Source: UBA11346 sp038318565
GTDB taxonomy: Bacteria; Planctomycetota; UBA11346
Direction: 5' to 3'
DNA length: 57,533 bases
Assembly (NCBI GenBank): GCA_038318565.1
Contig: JBBQCI010000015.1
Coordinates: 1-57,533, forward strand
The notes beneath the pieces are model-generated. The model saw only the letters and a list, made by a program, of their open reading frames with translations. It did not search any database and had not been told where the DNA came from. This document shows positions 1-7,553 of the stretch, in pieces (within the stretch, counting starts at the first letter, position 1; each line of letters starts with the position of its first letter). A program made the position numbers and the translations under genes.

Positions 1-1
1 G

Positions 2-238
2 CTCGGCATTCCGCCCGCCATCGCCGGCGCGTGGGAAGGCAAGAACCTCTACGACCTGATCATTACCTTCCTGCTGAAACCGATCGTCGTGGCGCTGGCA
101 GCCAGTTTCCGTCCCGAGGCCTGTGCCGAACCTGGACCAGCCCCGGGCGCCGTGGCGAAGGCAGCGCTTAATACCCTGTCGGACACCATCCGCACGATCA
201 TCTGCCTGCCCAACAAGGCACTTGGGCTGGTGCGATGA
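2..238 (+). CDS. C-terminal end of an unknown protein (truncated by window edge)
   Basis: Only the last 78 codons are in the window. They read continuously from base 2 to a TGA at 236-238. The visible part has a hydrophobic stretch (about residues 17-35, around FLLKPIVVALAASF), then a Pro/Ala-rich segment. I do not recognise the family from this fragment. The stop overlaps the ATG of the next gene by four bases (ATGA), so the two are probably translated together. Because the next gene resembles thiolase-fold proteins of type VI secretion clusters, this could be the tail of a PAAR-like (DUF4150) protein, but that rests on context alone. Confidence 0.6.
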   Translation, partial: LGIPPAIAGAWEGKNLYDLIITFLLKPIVVALAASFRPEACAEPGPAPGAVAKAALNTLSDTIRTIICLPNKALGLVR

Positions 239-1119
239 TCGCGCTGATCAGTCACGGCCTGGCCAGCCCGCTCGGCCCGGCGGAGATCGCCGCCACAGCA
301 CGTGCGGCGGGATTGTCGCGGCCCGACCGCATCACCCACGCACCGGTGCTGGGGGCAGGCGAGGATGCGGATCTTGCCGTCGGACACGCGGTGCTGGACG
401 GGAATACCGACCATGGTGAACGCTGCCGGCGTCTGCTGGAACTGGCGAAGGCCGAGTTGGGACCGGCAAGCTATGACGCCGTGCTGCTGTGCACTGCCCT
501 TGCCGATCCCCTCCGGTGGGGACCGGAGGGCCCACCGGAGCTGCCCGCCGACGAACGCTTCCCACTCGGCCATGCAGCCCCTGCTGCCGCGCTGGTGCGG
601 GCTGATGAACTGATCACCCAGCGGAGCTGCCGTCGAGTCCTGCTCATGGCGGTGGACAGCCTGCTCGATTCTGCCTCACTCGCGTGGTTGGCTGCCCAGG
701 ATCGCCTGCGTGGTCCAGAGACACCTGACGGGGTGGCTCCCGGCGAAGCGGCAGCCTGTTGGCTGCTGGGACCGGCCGATCCTGCGTCGTTGGCCCAAAT
801 CGAGGCCCGCTACCGCACACCGGCAACCGAACGCTGTGCAAGCAGTGATGCGACGCGGTGGTTTGATGCTGCCGATGGAATCCCGTCAGCGCGCGACTGG
901 GTCGACCTCACTGGCGAGCCGTGGCGCTATCGTGCCTGGGGCGCCCTATCCCAGCGTTTGCAGCGTCACGACCTCGTGATCTGCAGCGACAGCTGGGGAG
1001 ATGTGGGCGCCGCAACAGCACTGGCCGCCGGATCGCTCGCCATCGCAGCGGGTGAAAGGCCTACGGTAGTGTGGTCGATGTCCGAGGACGGCTCGGCCGG
1101 CGTCATCGTTCTGCACTAA
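235..1119 (+). CDS. Thiolase-fold (beta-ketoacyl synthase-like) protein
   Basis: This 294-residue protein has the look of a beta-ketoacyl synthase half-domain. A central segment with AVDSLLD followed by PDGVAPGEAAACWLL (about residues 139-180) matches the thiolase-fold proteins often encoded next to DUF2169 and PAAR-like DUF4150 genes in type VI secretion clusters, as I remember that family. I see no convincing Cys-His-His catalytic set, so it is probably not a working condensing enzyme. It starts inside the stop of the preceding gene (ATGA at 235-238), and its 3' end overlaps the convergent coaX by 17 bases. Confidence is good for the gene and moderate for the fold. Confidence 0.65.
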   Translation: MIALISHGLASPLGPAEIAATARAAGLSRPDRITHAPVLGAGEDADLAVGHAVLDGNTDHGERCRRLLELAKAELGPASYDAVLLCTALADPLRWGPEGPPELPADERFPLGHAAPAAALVRADELITQRSCRRVLLMAVDSLLDSASLAWLAAQDRLRGPETPDGVAPGEAAACWLLGPADPASLAQIEARYRTPATERCASSDATRWFDAADGIPSARDWVDLTGEPWRYRAWGALSQRLQRHDLVICSDSWGDVGAATALAAGSLAIAAGERPTVVWSMSEDGSAGVIVLH

Positions 1120-1759
1120 GCCGTTCCAATCCATCCAGGACCAGCCAGGGTCGCTGCACCGCCGATGGCAGCGACAGATCTGCGGCGCCTGCTCCAGTCG
1201 TGATCACCTTGCCCAGTCCCGTCTCGCGCTGCAACTGGGCAACGCACCAGGCGATCATGCCGGCATGGCCTATACCCGCTCCGGCAGCGATCGCTCCACG
1301 CGTATCGCGCTGGGCTGCAGCGGCATCGTGGGGCAGCGGGTCGACCGATGGCAGGGCCGGCACGCAAGCGCACAGTCCAGCGATCATCGCGTGTGGACCC
1401 GGCAGGATCAGACCACCGACGAAACGCCCGGCGGTATCCCACGCGGTCAGAGTCGTCGCGGTACCGGCATCGACCACGATGGTGCCAGGTCCGGCAGCAA
1501 GCCCGGCAACGATGCGGTCGAGTCCCATGCTGGGATATTGTCCGCGATCGGGCAGACGCAGATCCACGCCAACCTGCCGGATGGTCCCGGACCAAGCGTC
1601 ACGGACGACCTGCGCGGTCGCCGACGCACCGGCCAGCAGCACCAGGACGTCGGCCGGATGGCGCGATAGCCAGTCGGCGACCTCATTGGCCTGCAGGCGA
1701 ACCCGCTCCTCGCCGTGCCGGAGCTTGACCGCCGTGTTGCCGCAGTCGGCGTAGATCAC
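1103..1759 (-). CDS. coaX: Type III pantothenate kinase
   Basis: CoaX phosphorylates pantothenate with ATP, the first step of coenzyme A synthesis, in the cytoplasm. The 218-residue length is a little short for the family. The ASKHA-fold motifs are all visible: DCGNT (residues 5-9) as the first phosphate loop, PSMGLDR (76-82) as the pantothenate-side motif with its conserved Asp-Arg, VVDAGTA (95-101) as the second phosphate loop, and GGLILPG (115-121). The start is GTG, sharing GTGA with the end of dut, so the genes form a two-gene minus-strand operon with dut first. The 3' end overlaps the facing thiolase-like gene by 17 bases. Confidence 0.9.
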   Translation of the reverse strand: MIYADCGNTAVKLRHGEERVRLQANEVADWLSRHPADVLVLLAGASATAQVVRDAWSGTIRQVGVDLRLPDRGQYPSMGLDRIVAGLAAGPGTIVVDAGTATTLTAWDTAGRFVGGLILPGPHAMIAGLCACVPALPSVDPLPHDAAAAQRDTRGAIAAGAGIGHAGMIAWCVAQLQRETGLGKVITTGAGAADLSLPSAVQRPWLVLDGLERLSAER

Positions 1760-2202
1760 ACCTTCCCGGTGCTCCCAAACCCACCTTCACCGCGGGCGGT
1801 GCCATCGAGCGCCTCGACCGCCTGCCATTCCAGCCGTTCGACCTTGGCGAGCACCAGCTGGGCGATGCGCATGCCACGCGTGATGATCATCGGATCCTGC
1901 CCAAGATTGATCAGCGCGACCTTCAGTTCACCACGATAATCGCTGTCGATCGTCCCAGGCGCATTCACCACCGTCACACCGTGGTTGGACGCCAGTCCAG
2001 AACGCGGCCGGATCTGCGCCTCGAAGCCGGCCGGAATGGCAAGCTTGAGTCCAGTCGGGATCACGACGCGGTGGCCGACCGGCAGCTCAACCGGCTCGGC
2101 GATGGCTGCCAACAGATCGATCCCCGCCGAACCACTAGTGGCGTAGGCGGGGAGGGGAAGACCGGTGAAATGCTGAAGACGGACGACCTGGACCTGTGGC
2201 AT
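1756..2202 (-). CDS. dut: dUTP diphosphatase (dUTPase)
   Basis: Hydrolyses dUTP to dUMP and pyrophosphate, which keeps uracil out of DNA and supplies dUMP for thymidylate synthesis. At 148 residues it has the normal size of the homotrimeric family. The five signature motifs appear in order: SAGIDLLA, then PRSGLA, GTIDSDYRGEL (catalytic Asp and base-binding Tyr), RIAQLVL, and the C-terminal glycine-rich GEGGFGSTG that closes over the active site. It is the first gene of a minus-strand pair, and its stop overlaps the GTG start of coaX. Pairing of dut with coaX has no obvious metabolic link. Confidence 0.95.
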   Translation of the reverse strand: MPQVQVVRLQHFTGLPLPAYATSGSAGIDLLAAIAEPVELPVGHRVVIPTGLKLAIPAGFEAQIRPRSGLASNHGVTVVNAPGTIDSDYRGELKVALINLGQDPMIITRGMRIAQLVLAKVERLEWQAVEALDGTARGEGGFGSTGKV

Positions 2203-2306
2203 GATGTCTGCCTTGTCGCATGCCCGGCCTCAACGGCAACCTGCGGCTGCCCCTTTGAGCTTGGACACCTACCATGACGCCCCGGATGGGTTCCGCGGTG
2301 CTCCTC

Positions 2307-2334
2307 TTGACCCACAAACCCCCCAACCTACAGA
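2307..2334 (+). promoter_or_regulatory. Possible sigma-70-type promoter for the coiled-coil/actin pair
   Basis: TTGACC at 2307-2312 is followed after 16 bases by TACAGA at 2329-2334. It would start transcription about 20 bases before the GTG at 2364. The -35 fits well and the -10 only partly. It lies in the 161-base space between the divergent dut and the coiled-coil gene. Prediction by eye only. Confidence 0.3.
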
Positions 2335-2363
2335 TTCAGTCCTAGAGAGTACCACAAAACCCC

Positions 2364-4340
2364 GTGTCTGACCCTCTCGCACTAACTACCGCCGACGGCG
2401 TTTCCCAGGTCAGCATCGCTGATCCGACCGGAAGTCCCGTTATCGCCCCGCTGATTGAGATCAGCCCCACCCAGGCAGTCCTCGAGACCCGTGTCGAATA
2501 CGAGGCCAACGCGTATCTGGACCTGACCTTGCAGCTCAAGGGCCAGCCGCCACGCAAGTTCTTCGCTCATGTCGTCGGACCCGAAGACAAGGGCCTGCGC
2601 ATCCGCTGGATGCACCTCGATCCGGGTGAAGAGCAGAAACTGAAGGGATTGCTGGCAGCCTACGCCCGCACCACCGCCGGCCAGGGCCACGGCACCCGCC
2701 GGGTGATCAAGCCCAAGAGCGAGACATTCCTGCCGTTCGGCGCCAGCGACAGCGAGGTCCAACCGCCGGCAGCGCCGCCGACCTCGCCATCCGGGGAGCA
2801 CAAGGCGACTCGTCGGGTGATCAAGCCGGGCGCGCGTGCCACCGAGCAGGCCGCTGAAGCGGATGAACACGAGCCGACCGCCTCACAGCCTGGCGAGGAG
2901 TCGCGACTCTCCCCGGTCGTGATCGCCGCCACCGACAAATTCGAGAAGCTGCGCCACATCGAAGACGCCAAGCCCGTTTCCAGCAACGGACAGACAGCTG
3001 AATCGACCCCTTCGGGAGGCCAACCCCTCTCGCCCATCGAAGGCGCCGTCCCGGTCGGCTCCGAGGACGTCCAGCCCAGTGGTTCCAGTGGCCGCGCCCG
3101 CACCATCAACAAGGATGGCCGGATGGACGTCGGAGCGGCCATCCGCTCCAAGGCCAAGACCGTCCGCGCTTCTGAACTCGCCGCACGTCACGACAAAGTG
3201 CGCGTGCTCAACATGGCGACGATCAAGCTGCTCATTCAGGAGGCAGTGGAAGAAGCGGCGTCGCACCTCACCCGCGCCCTGGGTGAGTCTGAGCGCAAGC
3301 GCCTGATGGAGGAGGCCGAGGACAGCTTCAAAGAGCGCCTCAAGGCCTTTGAGCTGGACAAGAAGGACGCCCAGGAGAAGGCCCTGCTGCTGCAGAAGGA
3401 CCTGGCCGCGGCCAAAGAGCTGCTCGATCAGGAGCGCAAACGTTCGATCGCCGCCGACCAGTTCACCGTCTCCGAGGCTGGCCTCGCCGAGATCGACGTG
3501 CGCATGGCCAAGGTCATCGAACGCGCCGTCCAGCGCGGCGAAGCCGGTCCCGAGCTTGAACTGAAGCTGCGCGAGATGATCGCGCACATTCTCGACACCG
3601 AGCGCGAGAAGATGCGCGAGAAAGAACTCTCGGCGCACAACGACAAGATCGCCCTGCTGGAAAAGAAGGTCGCGCGGCTGGCCAACAGCCTGGATTCGAC
3701 CGAGAAGGAACGCGACGAGGCCCGTCAGATCGCCGAGGCGATGGAGAAGTACGGCATCAGCGCCGCGGACGTGAAGAACAAGTACAAGATCGGTCTCGAC
3801 GGCGACGATCCGAACCGCGAGCGCAAGATGGCGCTAATGAAAGAACTGGTCGAGCAGAACCGCGAACTGCGCAAGGCCCTGGGCATCAAGGTACGCGACC
3901 CCGAGGAGGTTGCCCGCGAAGTCGCAGAAGAGGCCAAGACCCAAAAGGCCGAAGCCGAGGCAGCCAAGCGCGAGGCTCTCGGCCTTGACGAGCCAGCCGT
4001 CCCGGCAACAGCGGCGGTGGAGAAGCCGACACCAGAGCTCGTCGCACACGTCGAAGCTGAGCCTGTGAAAGACTCGGTCCCCGAAACCACCTCCGAGGCA
4101 TCGGGAGAACCGCCCGTCAACCCAGACGACCAGCCCTGGGAGGCAGCCGCCACCCCGGTCAAGCATGCCGAGCAAGATGACCGTGGCGTCAAGATCCTGC
4201 GCGATTTCAAGAAGATCGAACCGCCCCCCCTGCAAATCAAGGGCGCGCCCATTGACCTCCCGGCCGAAACCGAGGAAATCCTGGTCGATCCCGACAACGA
4301 GCCCTGGGACCCTGCGGTAGCGAAGGCGCCAGGGACCTGA
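2364..4340 (+). CDS. PilZ-like / coiled-coil protein, putative partner of the MamK-like filament
   Basis: This soluble 658-residue protein has no signal peptide or membrane segment. Residues 1-105 look like a small beta-barrel of PilZ type, but the RxxxR and D/NxSxxG residues that bind cyclic di-GMP are not evident. A disordered Pro/Ser/Glu-rich linker (about 105-260) carries the motif TRRVIKP twice (111-117 and 149-155). Residues about 275-540 are highly charged heptad-type sequence and should form a long coiled coil. The C-terminal 110 residues are again disordered and acidic, with NPDDQPWE (587-594) and DPDNEPWD (642-649) as a second repeated motif. The start is GTG. The MamK-like actin gene follows after 92 bases without a terminator, so co-transcription is likely. 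A role as filament adaptor or regulator is inference from position and architecture. Confidence 0.75.
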   Translation: MSDPLALTTADGVSQVSIADPTGSPVIAPLIEISPTQAVLETRVEYEANAYLDLTLQLKGQPPRKFFAHVVGPEDKGLRIRWMHLDPGEEQKLKGLLAAYARTTAGQGHGTRRVIKPKSETFLPFGASDSEVQPPAAPPTSPSGEHKATRRVIKPGARATEQAAEADEHEPTASQPGEESRLSPVVIAATDKFEKLRHIEDAKPVSSNGQTAESTPSGGQPLSPIEGAVPVGSEDVQPSGSSGRARTINKDGRMDVGAAIRSKAKTVRASELAARHDKVRVLNMATIKLLIQEAVEEAASHLTRALGESERKRLMEEAEDSFKERLKAFELDKKDAQEKALLLQKDLAAAKELLDQERKRSIAADQFTVSEAGLAEIDVRMAKVIERAVQRGEAGPELELKLREMIAHILDTEREKMREKELSAHNDKIALLEKKVARLANSLDSTEKERDEARQIAEAMEKYGISAADVKNKYKIGLDGDDPNRERKMALMKELVEQNRELRKALGIKVRDPEEVAREVAEEAKTQKAEAEAAKREALGLDEPAVPATAAVEKPTPELVAHVEAEPVKDSVPETTSEASGEPPVNPDDQPWEAAATPVKHAEQDDRGVKILRDFKKIEPPPLQIKGAPIDLPAETEEILVDPDNEPWDPAVAKAPGT

Positions 4341-4432
4341 GCCGCATCACTCACCGCTGAGCGGATTTCCCGCCCGGCAATCACCCATACCGGCCCCCGC
4401 GCCTACACCACAGAACCTCAAAGGAACCCAGC

Positions 4433-5479
4433 ATGTCCGATACCGTCTATCTTGGCATCGACCTCGGCACCAGCCGCACCTCGATCACGACCTCAACAGG
4501 CGTCCGTGAGACCGTCTGGTCCTACGTCGGCTACCCCAAGGACCACGTCGCCAAGAAGAAGTTCGGCGGCCGTGACATCATCTACGGCAAGGAAGCCCTC
4601 GAAGGCCGCCTCGCCCTTGACCTGTACCGCCCGATGGCCGGCTCGTCGGTCAAGCACAAGGGCGCCGCTGATGACCCGAAGCGCAAGAAGGCGATCAAGG
4701 ACCTGCTCGAGCACGTCGTCAGCATGGCCAAAGTGGCCAAGGGCGCGACCGTCTACGGCATGATCGGCGCTCCCGCCGAAGCCAGCGTCGAAGGCAAGGC
4801 GACCATCCTGGAAGCCGCCAAGGATTGCATCGACTCGGTGATCATCTGCTCGGAACCGTACGCCGTGGCCTACGGCCTCGACCACATCGACAACACCCTG
4901 GTCATCGACATCGGCGCCGGCACCACCGACCTGTGCCGTCTGCATGGCACCATGCCGAAGCCGGAAGACCAGCGCACTCACGAGATCGCCGGTGACGCGA
5001 TGGACCAGGAACTGGCCCGTTTAGTTAAGGAAAAGTACCCCGAGGCGCAGTTCTCGATCAACATGATCCGCTCCTTCAAGGAGAAGTTCTCGAGCGTCTC
5101 GACCAACATGGATCGCGCCGTCGTTGAGATGCCGGTTGCTGGTAAGCCGCAGAAGTTCGACGTCACGGAACTGATCTACAAGGCCTGCTACACCCTGGTA
5201 CCGCCCACGGTCGCCGCGCTGCAGGACCTGATCTCGACCTACGACCCGGAATTCCAGGCCCAGATGCGTAACAACATCCTCCTGGGTGGCGGTGGTTCGG
5301 TGATCAAGGGACTGGGCGTCGCCATCGAGAAGGCGCTCGAAGAGTACGGTGGCGGCCACGTCACCACCGTCGAAGAACCGCAGTACGCCGGTTCGAACGG
5401 CGCCCTCAAGTTCGCCCTCGATATGCCCGCTGAATTCTGGAAGGAATTCAAGAGCGGCCGCACCCAAGCCGCCGGCTGA
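4433..5479 (+). CDS. mamK: MamK-like bacterial actin (filament-forming ATPase)
   Basis: A 348-residue ASKHA/actin-fold protein. The phosphate-1 loop is DLGTS (10-14), the phosphate-2 loop DIGAGTTD (159-166), and the adenosine loop LLGGGGS (283-289). It resembles magnetosome MamK more than MreB or ParM. The block SEPYxVxYGLD (140-150), followed by NTLVIDIGAGTTD and then PKPEDQ, matches Magnetospirillum MamK as I recall it. E141 and D159 fall at the positions of the MamK residues needed for ATP turnover and filament dynamics. The ATG has a good ribosome site (AAGGAA, 4421-4426). MamK filaments position magnetosomes in magnetotactic bacteria, but no other mam gene is in this window, so the cargo is unknown. 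It is the last gene before a strong terminator. Confidence 0.85.
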   Translation: MSDTVYLGIDLGTSRTSITTSTGVRETVWSYVGYPKDHVAKKKFGGRDIIYGKEALEGRLALDLYRPMAGSSVKHKGAADDPKRKKAIKDLLEHVVSMAKVAKGATVYGMIGAPAEASVEGKATILEAAKDCIDSVIICSEPYAVAYGLDHIDNTLVIDIGAGTTDLCRLHGTMPKPEDQRTHEIAGDAMDQELARLVKEKYPEAQFSINMIRSFKEKFSSVSTNMDRAVVEMPVAGKPQKFDVTELIYKACYTLVPPTVAALQDLISTYDPEFQAQMRNNILLGGGGSVIKGLGVAIEKALEEYGGGHVTTVEEPQYAGSNGALKFALDMPAEFWKEFKSGRTQAAG

Positions 5480-5503
5480 TCAGCCGACTGTGATGCGATG
5501 AAC

Positions 5504-5533
5504 AGCACCCCGCGGGTTTCCCGCGGGGTGCTT
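5504..5533 (+). terminator. Rho-independent terminator after the actin gene
   Basis: A perfect 13-base-pair stem (AGCACCCCGCGGG, loop TTT, then its complement) lies 25 bases after the actin stop. It is followed by TTCGTTAT. It closes the 2364-5479 transcription unit. Confidence 0.85.
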
Positions 5534-5584
5534 CGTTATCTGCAATCTGGTGTCCAGGCGCCGGAGTACCGGTTACGTCTCCAA

Positions 5585-5614
5585 GATGACGATGACGATG
5601 ACGATGACGATGAA
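5585..5614. repeat. Hexanucleotide tandem repeat (GATGAC)n
   Basis: Four perfect copies of GATGAC (5585-5608) are followed by a fifth degenerate copy, GATGAA. The array is in the intergenic space between the actin terminator and the next gene's start, about 85 bases upstream of that start. Such short arrays can change length by slippage. Because the unit is a multiple of three, length change would alter spacing and not reading frame. Confidence 0.85.
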
Positions 5615-5697
5615 CGGAGCGAATTCTCAACCACCAATTCATCCGTTAGAGGTGCGGTTTTGCCTTGCGGTCTTCGGCAACTGGCTTCCATCTCGCC

Positions 5698-6678
5698 ATG
5701 CGCTCCATCTCCCTCTGCCTGCTGGCCATCTTTAGTCTCGGCGCCGCCGAGACCGCCCCCGACGCCGACTTCACTGCTAAGGTCGAACAGGCAATGAACG
5801 CCATTCGTCTGCGCCAGGCAGATGCGGCCAGTGCCGACTTCAAGGCGCTTAGCGAACGCCTGCGCAAGGCCGGAGTCGACCTGCCCGCTAGCGAAGGCAG
5901 GGCCATGACCATGGACCTCAGCGCCGTACAAATACGCCAGATTCGGGTCGCCAACACCCGGGCCATGGCCTTGGGATTCGCTGATACCACCGCTGCAGAG
6001 GCGGCGGCCGCTCGCTGCGACGTCGATGGCATCGTCGCTGGGCGCTGGTTCTTCTACGATCTTGGGCCGGCCACCGAGATCACTGATCTGGCAGGAGCGC
6101 TGGGCGGGCGGATCTATTCGGCACGCGAACACAGCCTCGGCCAGCCGGTCCCGGCACCGGCCCCCGGAACCATCCGCAACCGGGCCGACGAATCTGCAGT
6201 CATGGCAACATTGAAGTCAGGCATCTTCGCTGCCCAGGTGCAATTCCAAGGCGGCGGCTACCTCGACTTTGACGAGGATAACATCGGGGAATTCGGGCTC
6301 CTCAGTCAACTAAGCGGTAGAACCGCAACCAACAAGATCGCGGAGGGACAGCTCAAACTGGTGGTCGGGCCTCTCGCCCAGGGCGACGATGCCTTTGGCA
6401 TGCACTTCAAGATCTGGCTGCCGGGCGGCAATGATACATCCGCCGTATCCACCTGGGCCGAGTTGCAGGCTCTCAAAGCAGTTAACGCCAACCAACGTGA
6501 GACTTACTTCACGGCCTATGCCTGGCCCGCCGCCAGCAGCACCGGCAAGGTCTTTGCGCTGTGTGAAGATGGCCAATTGCGCAGCCAGACGTGGGATGGC
6601 AAGGAGCCGGCCTGGAATGCCGTCCGCGGCGGAAAGACCTGGAATGACAGCCCGAGCTGGCCAACCGTGACCCGGTGA
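5698..6678 (+). CDS. Secreted protein with pilin-like C-terminal domain
   Basis: I chose the ATG at 5698 over upstream in-frame codons because it gives a clean Sec signal peptide (MRSISLCLLAIFSLGAAE, cleavage near residue 16-18). The mature protein of about 310 residues has a short alpha-helical region and then a domain starting near ESAVMATLKSGIFAAQVQFQ, with YLDFDEDNIGEFG and YFTAYAWP later on. This arrangement recalls the prepilin-like / DUF2950-type proteins I associate with planctomycetes and relatives. The N-terminus lacks the type IV prepilin Gly-Phe cleavage site, so it is not itself an assembled pilin. Function is unknown; a periplasmic location is likely. It is monocistronic between two terminator-like hairpins. 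Confidence 0.7.
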   Translation: MRSISLCLLAIFSLGAAETAPDADFTAKVEQAMNAIRLRQADAASADFKALSERLRKAGVDLPASEGRAMTMDLSAVQIRQIRVANTRAMALGFADTTAAEAAAARCDVDGIVAGRWFFYDLGPATEITDLAGALGGRIYSAREHSLGQPVPAPAPGTIRNRADESAVMATLKSGIFAAQVQFQGGGYLDFDEDNIGEFGLLSQLSGRTATNKIAEGQLKLVVGPLAQGDDAFGMHFKIWLPGGNDTSAVSTWAELQALKAVNANQRETYFTAYAWPAASSTGKVFALCEDGQLRSQTWDGKEPAWNAVRGGKTWNDSPSWPTVTR

Positions 6679-6695
6679 GCCGCTCAGGAAACCAC

Positions 6696-6724
6696 AAACC
6701 CCAGCGGCGGGACCGCTAGGGTTT
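6696..6724 (+). terminator. Terminator-like hairpin after the pilin-like gene
   Basis: AAACCC-C-AGCGG pairs with CCGCT-A-GGGTTT across a 5-base loop, giving 11 pairs and one C-A mismatch. The downstream T-tract is short. The 218 bases from here to the next hairpin (6943) hold no gene I can support. Confidence 0.55.
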
Positions 6725-6942
6725 GCATTCCTCCGCCGACTTCCGTCAGCACGGCCGGCGAACCTCTGTCCGCCCCGGGGTACCGATCGCGGGAGCGATT
6801 GTCGGTAGCCTAGCCTGCCGTGCGGTGGCAAAGGCTGACACCGCAGCTTCTGATCAGGGCGTGTCGATGCGATGCTCGAATGTCAGGGCCATGAGAATCC
6901 AAACCAAGCCGAACCGGATCTTGTACGAATGACCCCCGAACG

Positions 6943-6970
6943 CAAAAAACCCAGCGATATAAACCGCTGG
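6943..6970 (-). terminator. Rho-independent terminator of rpsI
   Basis: Read on the minus strand, CGCTGGG-type arms (6964-6970 and 6949-6955) form a 7-base-pair stem directly followed by six T residues (complement of 6943-6948). It lies 35 bases beyond the rpsI stop. The stem shares the CCCAGCG core with the hairpin at 6696-6724. Confidence 0.8.
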
Positions 6971-7004
6971 GGCTTCTGTGTTGGAGGCGTAAGCCTCGGC
7001 TGTG

Positions 7005-7400
7005 TCAGCGCTTGCTGAACTGGCAGCCGCGGCGGGCGCCGTGCAGGCCGTACTTCTTGCGCTCAACCATGCGGTCGTCGCGGGTCAGCAGGCCGTGCTT
7101 GCGCAGCGCGGCGTGGGCGGCGGGCTCGGCCTTCACCAGGGCGCGCGAGATGCCCAACACTACGGCGCCGACCTGGCTGGCAGGTCCGCCGCCTTCGACC
7201 GTCACCAGGACGTCGAAACGGCCGGCCGTCTCGGTCAGTTTCATCGGGTTGGCCAGGTCGCGGCGCAGGCGCTCGACCGGGAAGTAGTCGGCAGATGCGC
7301 GACCGTTGACGGTGATGATGCCGGTTCCGGGCGCGAGGCGCACGCGGGCAACACTGGTCTTACGGCGGCCGAGGGCGAGAATGGACTGCGAAGCAGGCAT
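7005..7400 (-). CDS. rpsI: 30S ribosomal protein S9
   Basis: S9 sits in the head of the small ribosomal subunit, and its basic C-terminal tail reaches the P-site tRNA. The 131 residues carry the family pattern: ALGRRKTSVARVRL near the N-terminus, GTGIITVNGR, and the final KKYGLHGARRGCQFSKR ending in the invariant SKR. The ATG at 7400 is preferred over the longer frame because AAGGA (minus strand, about 7406-7410) precedes it at normal spacing and because S9 proteins normally begin here. The usual partner gene rplM is not upstream, so S9 is made from its own unit, with a promoter candidate at 7421-7450 and a terminator at 6943-6970. Confidence 0.95.
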   Translation of the reverse strand: MPASQSILALGRRKTSVARVRLAPGTGIITVNGRASADYFPVERLRRDLANPMKLTETAGRFDVLVTVEGGGPASQVGAVVLGISRALVKAEPAAHAALRKHGLLTRDDRMVERKKYGLHGARRGCQFSKR

Positions 7401-7420
7401 GAAAGTCCTTTGAGAGGTGC

Positions 7421-7450
7421 GGCATACTAGTGCGCCTCGGAACATTGCAA
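7421..7450 (-). promoter_or_regulatory. Possible promoter of rpsI
   Basis: On the minus strand TTGCAA (7445-7450) is followed after 18 bases by TATGCC (7421-7426). The -35 is fair and the -10 weak. A dedicated promoter is expected because rplM is absent. Prediction by eye only. Confidence 0.3.
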
Positions 7451-7553
7451 GGTCTCCATCTGCGCCCCCCAGACGTCATCGGACGACACCGCGACGACAC
7501 CACAAAGAGCTGCCCACCTCTGCGCTTCCGAACCCGGACTGGCCCCATACACC

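Noticed and set aside
4433..5479. Magnetosome island
   Set aside because: Only the MamK-like gene is present; no mamA, B, E, M, O, P, Q or mms gene is seen in 57 kb.
5585..5614. CRISPR-like array
   Set aside because: Units are six bases with no spacers and no cas genes nearby; it is a simple tandem repeat.
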